Below are positions 47,882 to 57,990 of a stretch of 64,000 bases of DNA, piece after piece. The stretch is from Cucumis sativus (taxonomy: Eukaryota; Streptophyta; Magnoliopsida; Cucurbitales; Cucurbitaceae). Numbering within the stretch: position 1 is the first letter of the stretch; the number at the start of each line of letters is the position of its first letter. The position numbers were made by a program, and so were the translations under genes. The DNA is taken from NCBI RefSeq assembly GCF_000004075.3, contig NW_022279554.1, positions 1 to 64,000 of the forward strand, read 5' to 3'. The notes below the pieces were generated by a model that saw nothing but the letters and a program-made list of their open reading frames with translations, was not told where the DNA came from and made no database searches.

Positions 47882-48160
47882 GTGGGAGTTTTCACAATAT
47901 AATATTTACTATACTTTTCAAACTTTAATCCAACATAACGTGGGGGGTAATATATTAATAATTATGCAATTAATTACTTTGTGACCACCAAGAAATAACA
48001 AACTTACTTACTGTTGCATTGTTTATATCCAAGCAAGGTTAACAAGTGAAGTTACAAGCAACAGAAGATGGATACTAATCTCCAAAAAAATAACCGGATA
48101 TCATTTCTAAGAAAAGAAAGAGAACCACATTTACCTTTATCACCTTATGCTACCTCGAGA

Positions 48161-48640
48161 TTATTCAGCTTTGCACAGTGAGGAGTTGGGAGATTTTATT
48201 CCACTGGAGTCTTGGAGTTCTACGTCACAATAACGCGAAACAAGGTTTCGATAATCCCTTATCACACTGTTCTCTATTTCAGCTCGAGCTGGGCTTCCAA
48301 GAGGATATCTTACATCAAAATTTGATGATTTGACAAAAAATTCCACGCCATGTTTCTCTGTAACCATAGGAATACTATAGGATTGATTTTCATGCAAAGA
48401 ATATTCAGGCTCTGGAAATGGCATATAAGCCAACAAGTAAATTAACAATGGTAACATTAGAAGAATGATAAAAAATTTGGGACCTCTCCCATCAGATTCA
48501 GTCTTCTGTTGGCTTTCCCTACCTCCGTTGGGATCAATTTTATTTTCAGACGAATCATGATTCGTTTCACTTCTCCGATGCCTTGCATTCTGCTGTTGGT
48601 GCTGATACTGATCAACAAAAACCGTGTGATCATATTCCAT
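48161..48640 (-). CDS. Single-pass membrane protein of unknown function, 159 aa
   Basis: One uninterrupted frame from ATG at 48640 to TGA at 48161. The N-terminus (residues 1-52) is polar, rich in Q, H, R and D (DQYQHQQQNARHRRSETNHD) and probably cytosolic. Residues 54-71 (FFIILLMLPLLIYLLAY) form one membrane helix, after positive residues, so a type II topology is likely. The luminal part has MPFPEPEYSLHENQS, GVEFFVKSSNFDVRYPLGSP and ENSVIRDYRNLVSRYCDVEL. It resembles small plant membrane proteins of unknown function by general layout only; I cannot name a family. Unlike its neighbours it has no frame break. It sits between the truncated UXS and duplicated block B. Confidence 0.7.
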   Translation of the reverse strand: MEYDHTVFVDQYQHQQQNARHRRSETNHDSSENKIDPNGGRESQQKTESDGRGPKFFIILLMLPLLIYLLAYMPFPEPEYSLHENQSYSIPMVTEKHGVEFFVKSSNFDVRYPLGSPARAEIENSVIRDYRNLVSRYCDVELQDSSGIKSPNSSLCKAE

Positions 48641-48957
48641 ACTTTCTTTTTGTAGTTTGTGATCCTAGCTAAACTCAGGTTAAAGAGTTATGTTTATATT
48701 TGTATATTTGAATGGAGTTAATTGCAAATACAACGATTAGATACAAAATATTTGCATATGTAACACATATTGTATTGCTAATATAAATATATCACTCATA
48801 GAATTTGCTATAATTATACTTGTTTAAACATACTAATACACACTTAATCTTCTTAGTTCAATAATGGTATGGAGTGGAACAAACTTCCTACGTTAGGATA
48901 AAAGGGTCACACAAATTACCTTCGTAGTAAACTTACTTTTGACATTATTCATTTAAC
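48641..48957. other. Upstream flank of the membrane protein gene
   Basis: A+T-rich. TATTTGTATATTTG-like words on either strand are too common here to name a TATA box. Nothing else seen. Confidence 0.4.
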
Positions 48958-49084
48958 TTAGGGTAAGTATAATGGATTAGCAATTTTATGAATAATAATT
49001 AAGTATATAACAATATCTTTTAAAAATTGTAAATGTAGCAAAATATATTTGTGATAGATTTATATCGTTAATAGACTCTTATGG
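48958..49084. mobile_element. MITE-like fragment at the edge of block B
   Basis: Resembles the left arm of the element at 44575-44885: ATAACAATATCTTTTAAAAATT, GTAAATGTAGCAAAA, GATAGATTTATATCGTTAATAGAC. It stops abruptly at TCTTATGG where block B begins. Confidence 0.55.
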
Positions 49085-50529
49085 CTTATAAGCGAATGAC
49101 ATATGTGATTTAAAATAACTGCAGCAATTAGTTTAAAATGTTGTTATATATCTACGAATTTCTTAATTGTTATATTCATTTGTCATTAGTTGTATTTAAA
49201 AGGGATGACCAGAAAAACATTAAAACAAGAGGTTTACTTTTGATAAAAGAAAATTTTAAATTTAAATTGCTAAAATAGCAAAATGTCATGTCTAAGTGAA
49301 AATTATATCAACAATAATCACGGTCGAACTCAAACTCCCAAAAACAATGATTACATTTATTCCCTAATTTGCTAATTCATTTTGGATTAGGTTTATTTTT
49401 GACAACAATAAAAAAATTGAGGTGTGGAACAATGATATTATAAATGCCAAAGAGTAGTTAAGATGCAAAATATAAATTTATATTTGCAATATTAGGTCAA
49501 AATGAATGATAATTTAGTTAGATTTTTGTCAAATAAATAAAAATGTGAACCATACCAAAAGCAAATATAGATGCTTTTTTATTATTGAATTTTCATAGAA
49601 TAAAATAATAAAAAAAAGTAGAAAATATTTGCCTTTTAACTTTTTCTTTTTTAATTTTCATACAAAATATTTAATCCAAAAATTAAATAACTCTCCTCCA
49701 CGGTCAATTTTCTTTCCCTCTTCTTCAACCTCAACGGTCTCTTTTATTTCAAATTTCTTTCCCCTTTTTCTTCTCCATCGGTTTACTCTGCCTCTCATCT
49801 CCCCTTCTCTTCTTCGTCTTCCTCAAACCCTGCGATTTCCTATCTCTCAAATTCCGTTTCGCTCTTCCTATACCTCCAAAATTTCGCTCTTCCTCTCTAA
49901 CGTGAAGCAGCCAAGAAACTCTATCTTGCGACATACCCATCTCGTCGATCCACCACTTTCTTCTTCTTCTAGCCTTAACGGTGCCGAAATCAAGGGCCGC
50001 AGACCCCCTCGGAAACCCAAGTCTTCCAAAGAAAATTCTCCACCGTCAGATCGGTTTTCGATTCCAAATCCTGAAGAGCCCGCTTCCACCTAGGCCTCCC
50101 TCTTCTAACCCGACCGTTCCTGAGAGTTCGCTATCACATACTGCTTTTACCTGCAATCCCGATCCAAGGTAATGCTAAAATAATGTTGCTAATATCTGGA
50201 ATATGGTATTACTGAATTTAGTAAAAATAAATAAATAAATAAAAGAAGTATACCTGTAACAACTAACAGTTGTGAGCACTGTCGGAAAAAGGCAATGAAT
50301 TTGTAAATCGAAGTGCAGATAGTTCTGTTGTTTAGGATGGAAAAGCATGAGTATCACGTTTCTATATTCAACGGACTGGTACTTGTAAAATTTAGGCTCA
50401 TAATCATTTTATTGTGCAGAGACTGGCAGATGGTTTAAGTAGCTGGTTCCGGAGGCAGAAGCTAACAGGTGCAGCTGGGGAGCGCTTGAAGGAAGCACGC
50501 AATATCAACCGATCACTCTCACAACTCGG
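49085..50529 (+). pseudogene. Kinesin-12 fragment, copy B
   Basis: Duplicate of 6134-7604 with few differences. The first exon again begins GTG (49902-49904) and not ATG. Here the frame is open for longer, reading KQPRNSILRHTHLVDPP, GAEIKGRRPPRKPKSSKENS and PPSDRFSIPNPEEPAST before a stop, because the one-base loss of copy A is absent. The jump into the motor-domain peptide is shortened (CNPDPR where copy A has CVVESRSK), ending at a donor after 50168. The second exon, 50420-50529, reads RLADGLSSWFRRQKLTGAAG then ERLKEARNINRSLSQLG and shares the ~34-bp switch II deletion with copy A. Shared defects show the gene was already dead before the block was duplicated. Confidence 0.85.
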
Positions 50530-51417
50530 GTAACCGATCAAAACTATTGGGAGATATTTCAAATTTCATTTAAGCAGTGATCTTTCCAATGATTTTTTTT
50601 ATTTATTTTGTAATGTCAATTAGTTGGCTAATTATTTATCAGAATGCTTGTTGATATCGCTGCATGTTTTATTTTGTAATGTTTGTACTTTTTAGTTGTG
50701 ATTTGTGAATATGCTAGGATTGATTTGATTTGCTCTTCTGACTGTTAAGATCGGAATGATGTTGCTCATCTGAAAGAAGGCAGCATCATGTGCTTGAAGA
50801 CTTGTGGAGTATGGAGAGTGAATGGTCAAATTTGAGGAATCGTATCTGCTGGCTTTGTAGTCCAAACAGGTTGTCTGGCTAACTTTCTTTTTCTCATTTT
50901 CAACCAATTAGGATAGCTGTCATGTTTTTTGAATTCCTTGCCATTCTTGAGTAGTAACTTGGCATTTGTTTATTAAAAGGTTTTAATTAAGATTATGGTG
51001 TTCATAACTTTGTAGTGTCACACTAAATAACTTAAAAGAGTTAGTTTGACAGTTGACAAACATGATAGTAATGTGATAGTGAGTGCAAGGGTAAAAAGAG
51101 CTGCTTCTGTTGGGTTAAAGGGATGTTTGTGTTTTTTAGTGTGATGTGTTTTGTTTTCAAGTTCGTTAGTAGACGTATTACTTAATTGAGCATTTTGATA
51201 CCATAGCCAGTGTAGGGGAAGATGAATGGAGGGTGCTATGAGACTAGTTAAGACTTATATGTATCCTAATTTTAGTAATATATAAAATTGAGAGAATTTC
51301 CTTTGATTTTCAGGAACAAGGATGAATAATCAATGAAAAATGAATGAAAAGGTTTATCCATGCAAGCTTCAAACCAAAGTCAAGGATGTCGATCCTTCCA
51401 GGGGAGTCCAAAGTTCC
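50530..51417. repeat. Shared non-coding segment, copy 3
   Basis: Near-identical to 7605-8486. It leaves the alignment at GGGGAGTCCAAAGTTCC, after which copy 1 continues to the tandem array but this copy enters UPL6 middle exons. Confidence 0.85.
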
Positions 51418-51477
51418 AAGATTGTTTATCCATGCATCATTTTGTCGATCTACTAAGATTAAATTGTCTCGTTGTAG

Positions 51478-53066
51478 TTGCAAGACTGGAACAATAGACG
51501 GCAGTTTACACCACCCAGTGACTTCCATGCTGACGCGATGAATGATTATTTCATTTCTCAGGTAATTGTTCTCAATGAATGTTTTGGTTCTAACGACCTG
51601 CTATCTGATCGTAATTCTAATTATTTACTTGGCCTTGTTTCTTTGTAGGCAGTGATAGAAAATACCAGAGCAAATGATATACACAAGCGAGTTCCCTTTT
51701 TAGTACCGCTTACTAGCAGGGTTAAGATTTTCACTGTAAGCAAGTTATTTTTTTGGTTTCCTTATCCACAATATTGAATTTCTTGGATGACTGTTAGTTA
51801 TAGAAATATGTAAGATATTTTTTATTTATGGTTACTTTCTCTATAACTCATTTCACAGACACAACTAGCAGCAGCTAGGCAAAGGAATGGATCTCTTGCT
51901 GTTTTTGCCAGAAACCGGTTTAGAATTCGACGAAATCATATATTGGAAGATGCTTTCAGTCAGATGAGTGCATTGTCTGAAGTTGATCTTCGAGGATCGG
52001 TAATTTCAGACTTCCATGATTTATGAAAAATGAAATTGTTATCTTACTTTTTTCTATCTTTTTCTTTGCCCTCGTGAAAACGACCCCTTCCCTCTTCTGC
52101 ATCCTATAGTTGCAGAGTTACTTGTAATTGTTTATTAGTTTTTTCTTGTTTGTGTTGGGTCAATTGCTTCACTTTTCTGCATGCAGATACGTGTGTCTTT
52201 TGTTAATGAATTTGGAGTTGAGGAGGCAGGAATTGATGGTGGTGGTATTTTTAAAGATGTCATGGAGAACATTACACGGCAGCCTTTGACGTGCAGTATG
52301 GTTTATTTAAGGTTATCACGACATTCCTTATTATTAGCATGGCATGGCTTTGTTAATCCTGTAGTATTATTGGATAACATGAAGCGTGATGAGACAGCCA
52401 TAGTTGTTTGAAATCGCTTTTCAAAATAAAAATAGTTGTGAGATCACATTTCAATATAAAAATTGGTTGCTTGAAATCTATTTCATAAAATTTCAGTAAT
52501 ATGTGGGTATGTATTGTTCATTTTTTCTAATATAAGTTATTTTCTGCTTGGTAATCCAGCAAATTGCTGACCATTTGCTCTACCCCAATCCTGGTTCGGG
52601 AATGATACATGAGCAACATCTCCAGTTTTTCCATTTCCTCGAAGTTCTTTTGGCAAAGGTATGGCCATAATTCCCAATCATACATGGAATTTACTTTGGT
52701 TGATTAGTTTTTTCTTTTTTTGGATAAGGATATCCTGGTCTTGGCCTTATCATGGAAGATTCTTATATATCTTTCACCCATACTTTGGTTGAATTTTGGA
52801 ACATTAATGTATCGCCTGACATTCATAAATACAATGTCATAATTTGAAATCTGCTGTCTTCCTACATTATGCATGTTTTTCTGTTATTGAAGTTGCTGCC
52901 CGGTTGTGCTAAAAGTTCTCAAGCAGTCATGCTAAAAGATCTCAATCACATTAAATGATTTTTGACAGGATGTTGTTGTTTTACCCTTCTTCCTGTAGGT
53001 CATGTTTGAAGGAACTTTGTTGATATACTTTTTGCAACATTCTTCTTGAGCAAGTTAAAACAGAAG
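51478..53066 (+). pseudogene. UPL6: UPL6 HECT ubiquitin ligase, middle exons, copy B
   Basis: Exons with GT/AG boundaries: 51478-51561 (LQDWNNRRQFTPPSDF through NDYFISQ); 51649-51735 (AVIENTRANDIHKRVPFLVP); 51859-51999 (TQLAAARQRNGSLAVFARNR, RRNHILEDAFSQMSALSE); 52187-52311 (IRVSFVNEFGVEEAGIDGGG, start of the HECT domain, then a one-base loss after ENITR); 52560-52658 (QIADHLLYPNPGSGMIHEQH, LQFFHFLEVLLAK); 52999-53066 (VMFEGT, a one-base change, FATFFLSKLKQK read across frames). These are exactly the exons missing between 12326 and 17703. The HECT N-lobe, which binds the E2, is partly here; the C-lobe cysteine is not. Only two small frame breaks and no nonsense substitution, so this part decayed little. 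Confidence 0.92.
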
Positions 53067-53620
53067 TAAGGTTTTTAAAGATTTACTGTCTTACTGTTTT
53101 GTATTTTGTGCTGATCCACTAATCGTAGTATTGATGGTCATGACAATGACTAGTTGCAAGTTACTTGAATTTTTAGGGTTCTAAAAATCTTACATTTTAT
53201 TATGGGTGCACTGCCTACTAATGAGATTGTCAATTGCTAACTTCCAAATGTTGAATTTGGGATTTCCATGCTACATTCACTTTCTTGATCTGCAATTACA
53301 GAGCTACTCTATACTGGAATAAAGTCTCATCTGAACTGTACATTGCTTTTGATGCTGTAATTGCAAAGCTAGGAAATCTTTATGTATAATGCCTTTTTTT
53401 TTATCATTTATTAATGAAAATGAGAAGCCTTTTTATAGGCTGGAGATTACAAGAGTTGTTAAACTAACTTGGGGTTGAGTTAGTTTACTTATAACTAACT
53501 CAAGATACAAAATTGTTAATTCAAATAACTAATCCTAAACTATAAAAATGGTAATTCAAACACCTCCTCTAGGATAAAACTCAAGAAACATAAAGAAGGG
53601 GGATGTTCTACATTAGCTTT
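53067..53620. other. UPL6 intron remnant with original gypsy insertion edge
   Basis: Intron following the exon that ends KLKQK. It ends with GCTTT (53616-53620) directly before the LTR, the left half of the target-site duplication. The part from about 53400 (repeated AACTAACT words) may be another old repeat; no family recognised. Confidence 0.6.
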
Positions 53621-53915
53621 TGTCAAGGCTTTAGCCAAAATTTTATTTATCAACTGTGGGGGAGGATTTGAGAGCTCCCCAATCTCTACACACTTCTCTA
53701 ATGAGAGTCTATACCAAAATCAAGATACCCATACCCTTCCACTCAAGAAACTTAAGTAATTGCTTAGAGAAATAACAAAATACTTGGCCCCACTCTAACA
53801 AACACATTCCTAAGGGCCCACACAAATAGAAAAATACCAACTAACTCTCAATCATTCTTTCTTCTTCCTATTCTTGTCTCTACGGGAATACACCTTTACT
53901 ATGGGAGGTCTATCA
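53621..53915 (-). repeat. 3' LTR of element B, full outer end
   Basis: 295 bp, TG...CA, preceded by GCTTT. It contains the 95-bp outer part that the left LTR of element A lacks. Confidence 0.9.
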
Positions 53916-56319
53916 TTACCCGCCCCCAAATAGCCACCTTGTCCTCAAGGTGGAATTCAGGAAACTGTTTCTTGAATAAGAGCAGCTTGTTCCCACGTTG
54001 CACTTTCAAGTGTCCCCTCACTCCAACGGATCAAAACTTCTAAGTTGTCCTCCTTTTCTATTGTTTTGCGAACTCCCAATACTTCTACCGGAGACACTTG
54101 CATAGACAAATCAGCAGCCAAATCTTTTGAAATTGGGAATAATGGCCTGTTTGAACCCACGACCTTGCGAAGAACAGAAACATGAAAGACCGGGTATAAG
54201 CGATTCCTTGGGAAGGGCCAAACGGTATGCAACGAAACGAATTCGTGCCACGATCATAAATGAACCAATGAATCTTGGGGCTAATTTGGAGTGCTTAAAA
54301 CGGCTGAGAGAGGACTGTCGGTAAGGGCGTAACTTCACATAAACCCAATCATGAACCTCAAACTGCACCTCCCGTCTTTTAGCATTAGCATATTTGACCA
54401 TTCGCTGCTGTGCTTTCAGTAAATTGGCCTTCAAAACGCCCAAAATTTCATCTCTTTCTTTCATCTCTTTCTTTCATCAAATGGTCTACTTCATCATTCA
54501 CCCGGCTCGAGCCCTTCACATATGGTAATATAGAGGGGGGTGGTTGCCCATAGAGGGCCTCGAAGGGGGTCATCAATGTGGCTGTACGGACTGTTGTATT
54601 ATAGCTTAATTCAGCCCAAGCTAGCCATTTAACCCATTGTTTAGGTGTGTTCATAGAAAAACACCCTAGATACGTCTCCACCCCTCGATTGACAACTTCC
54701 GTTTGACCATCTGTTTGGGGGTGGTAAGTGGTGCTTCATCTCAACTGAGTTTCCAACAACCTCCACAACTCTTCCCATAATAGACTTGTGAAAATACGAT
54801 CACGATCCGACACTATACTTCAGGGGCATCCATGCAAACGAATAATCTCTCGCATAAAAACAGCAGCAACCACTTTTGCACCAAATGGATGTTTCAAGGG
54901 GATGAAATGTGCATACTTGGAAAGAAGATCCGCAACTACCAATATAACATCATAACCCTCGGATTTGGGGAGGCCCTCAATAAAATCCATACTAATATCT
55001 TCCCACACACGGTCCGGAATGGGTAATGCTTGAAGGAAACCAGCCTGAGTTAAAGACAAGTATTTGGCTTGTTGACACACGGAACATTCAGCAACATAGG
55101 TGCGGATATGGGCTGTCATACCTCGCCAATATACCTCCCTTGCTAGCCTTTGATATGTTTTCAATGCACCATGATGTCCCCCTATCTGGCTGTTATGGAA
55201 CTCAGCTAATAATAAAGTAATATAGGTGAATCCTCCTCCTTGTAGCGAATATCCATCTGGAGCTGCTGTCCATTTATCAAGGATATCGAATATTGTTAAG
55301 AGATTCATTTCCAGCCACTTGATCGATGAAAACGAAGGGTTTAGCCGCCCACAATACTTACGAGGCCCAATTCAAATACCGGTGGTAATCTCTATAAGGC
55401 ATCGGCCGCTTTGTTTTCCAATCCTTTCTTGTACTCAATCACAAAATCATACCCCAATAGTTTAGCGATCCATCTCTGATATTCTCCCCGATAGCCCGTT
55501 GTTCAAGAAGAAACTTCAAACTTTTCTGATCTGTACGCACCACAAAAGGCTTACCCAATAGATATGGTCGCCATTTTTGAACAGCCAGCACTATTGCCAT
55601 AAGCTCCCGTTCATAAACAGCCTTAAACCTATGGGTAATAGGTAAAGCTTGACTGAAAAAGGCCACTGGTCGTTGATTTTGCATTAGGACAGCCCCAATA
55701 CCCACACCCGAAGCATCAGTTTCCAGCACAAAACTTTGTGAAAAATCAGGAATACCTAGCATCGGGACAGACATCATTGCTGACTTTTAACTGCTGAAAT
55801 GCGTTCTCGGTCGTCTCATTCCACTTAAAGTTACCTTTTTTTAACAGTTGTGTCAAGGGGGCAGCACAATAGAACCGTAGTTTGCAACGAATTTCCGATA
55901 ATACCCCGTTAGCCCCAAAAAACCCACCTAGCTCCTTCACGTTCTTGGGTGCTGGCCATTTAACCATCGCTTCTATTTTTGTTGGATCCGCTGCCACCCC
56001 CTCTGAAGAAATAACATGGCCCAAGTATTCAATTTTGTCAACCGCAAATTGGCATTTTTTAAAGTTGGCTACCAGTTGATGAGCTACTAGAGTTTCCAAA
56101 ACCATTGCCAATTGGTGCAAATGCTCGTCCAAGGACTTGCTGTAAATTAAGATGTCATCAAAGAAAACCAAAACAAACTTGCGTAAATATGGGCGAAGAA
56201 CATCACTCATGATTGATTGGAATGTTGCCGGAGCGTTTCAACCCAAACAGCATCACAAGGAATTCATAGGGCCCCTCGTGGGTTCGAAACGCTGTTTTGT
56301 GAACATCGGCTGCCCGCAC
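53621..56319 (-). mobile_element. Ty3/gypsy element B, 5' half lost
   Basis: A copy of element A covering the 3' LTR (53621-53915, full outer end TGTCAAGG to CTATCA), chromodomain-like tail, integrase (55308-54448 with HHGALKTYQRLA and CSVCQQAKY), RNase H (55777-55439) and part of RT (56210-55746, [11 protein letters not shown]). It shares the GANGVLSEIRCKL frame shift with element A, so the two descend from one insertion. The rest of RT, protease, gag and 5' LTR are missing. At 56319 RT DNA (GCTGCCCGCAC) passes into a short LTR-like word (CACAAATAGAAAAATA) and then the shared segment. Confidence 0.93.
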
Positions 56320-56334
56320 AAATAGAAAAATATC

Positions 56335-57990
56335 AGAATGCTTGTTTTTCTTTATTTATTTTGTAATGTCAATTAATTGGCTAATTATTTATCAGAATGC
56401 TTGTTGATATCGCTGCATGTTTTATTTTGTAATGTTTGTACTTTTTAGTTGTGATTTGTGAATATGCTAGGATTGATTTGATTTGCTCTTCTGACTGTTA
56501 AGATCGGAATGATGTTGCTCATCTGAAAGTAGGCAGCATCATGTGCTTGAAGACTTGTAGAGTATGGAGAGTGAATGGTCAAATTTGAGGAATCATATCT
56601 GCTGGCTTTGTAGTCCAAACAGGTTGTCTGGCTAACTTTCTTTTTCTCATTTTCAACCAATTAGGATAGCTGTCATGTTTTTTGAATTCCTTGCCATTCT
56701 TGAGTAGTAACTTCGCATTTATTTATTAAAAGGTTTTAATTAAGATTATGGTGTTCATAACTTTGTAGTCACACTAAATAACTTAAAAGAGTTAGTTTGA
56801 CAGTTGACAAACATGATAGTAATGTGATAGTGAGTGCAAGGGTAAAAAGAGTTGCTTCTGTTGGGTTAAAGTGATGTTTGTGTTTTTTAGTGTGATGTGT
56901 TTTGTTTTCAAGTTCGTTAGTAGACGTATTACTTAATTGAAAATTTTGATACCATAGCCAGTGTAGGGGAAGATGAATGGAGGGTGCTATTAGACTAGTT
57001 AAGACTTATATGTATCCTAATTTTAGTAATATATAAAATTGAGAGAATTTCCTTTGATTTTCAGGAACAAGGATGAATAATCAATGAAAAAGGAATGAAA
57101 AGGTTTATCCATGCAAGCTTCAAACCAAAGTCATGGATGTCGATCCTTCCAGGGGAGTCCAAAGTTCCCCCCTTATTTTTCTCCATTTACTTTGATTTTC
57201 AAAAGCTTTTAGGACAGAAAAAGCAATTTTTTGAGTGGGTGTGGGTAATAGCTTGCTTAGCTTGCATGTTTAGTGTAAACTTGGGGGTTCAAATTTTGCC
57301 CAAATTTCAAAATTTTTCAGAATTCTTTCCATACAATAATGAGCATTATACCTTCTTAGCTTAATTAGATCTTGCATAAAAAGCATGATTGGCAACCCTT
57401 GAGCACTGAGCTCGGGTTTATGATGTGAAATTCTGAATTTTGATGAGTATATGTGCTGAAATTTGAGCATAAGCTGCTGTCTTTTTTGTTTTAAGCTCCT
57501 TTTAGCTATTTCTTATTGAGATGTGAATGCATGATTGAGAAAATGGTATGTGTGTTGTGAATGCTTGATTGCATGTATAATAAATAAGTGCATGGATACT
57601 TTTCTAGCTTTGTCTTCCTTTGTTGCTTTGTCGTGACTTACCTATGATGCACTTAGTCCAAACCTAGCCTAGATAGAGTAAAAAAGGATAGGAGGCACTC
57701 TTTAGAAACTGGGATGGTTTTAACAAATTTGTCTTGTCAAACATGAGTTAGAAGCCTCTTGTCTAGCCACAATGAACTAAATCCCTTTAGAAAAGGGTCG
57801 ACATTAACAAAACTTATTGTCACTTCGAAGGGAGCAATCAAACTTAATTAGTAACTAAATGTAGAACCATAGAAAGGTTAGCCCACCGGTTCTAGCAAGG
57901 CCTAGTTACCACATTGCATACCAAAGAAAGAAAAGAGAAACTTGACAATGCAAAATATAAAACAGTAAGACAATCAAGAGCTATAAAAAA
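56335..57990. repeat. Shared non-coding segment, copy 4
   Basis: Near-identical to about 7680-9240. It starts with a ~50-bp duplicated piece (TCAGAATGCTTG occurs twice, near 56333 and 56391) at the junction with element B. Confidence 0.85.

Noticed and set aside
17293-56319. Elements A and B as two independent insertions
   Set aside because: They share a private RT frame shift and complementary halves of one target duplication, so a single insertion followed by duplication fits better.
7772-56660. A 71-codon - strand frame found at 7772, 20460, 50692 and 56445
   Set aside because: It lies inside the shared spacer, on the strand opposite to the gene fragments, with no family signature; its persistence is explained by the spacer copies.
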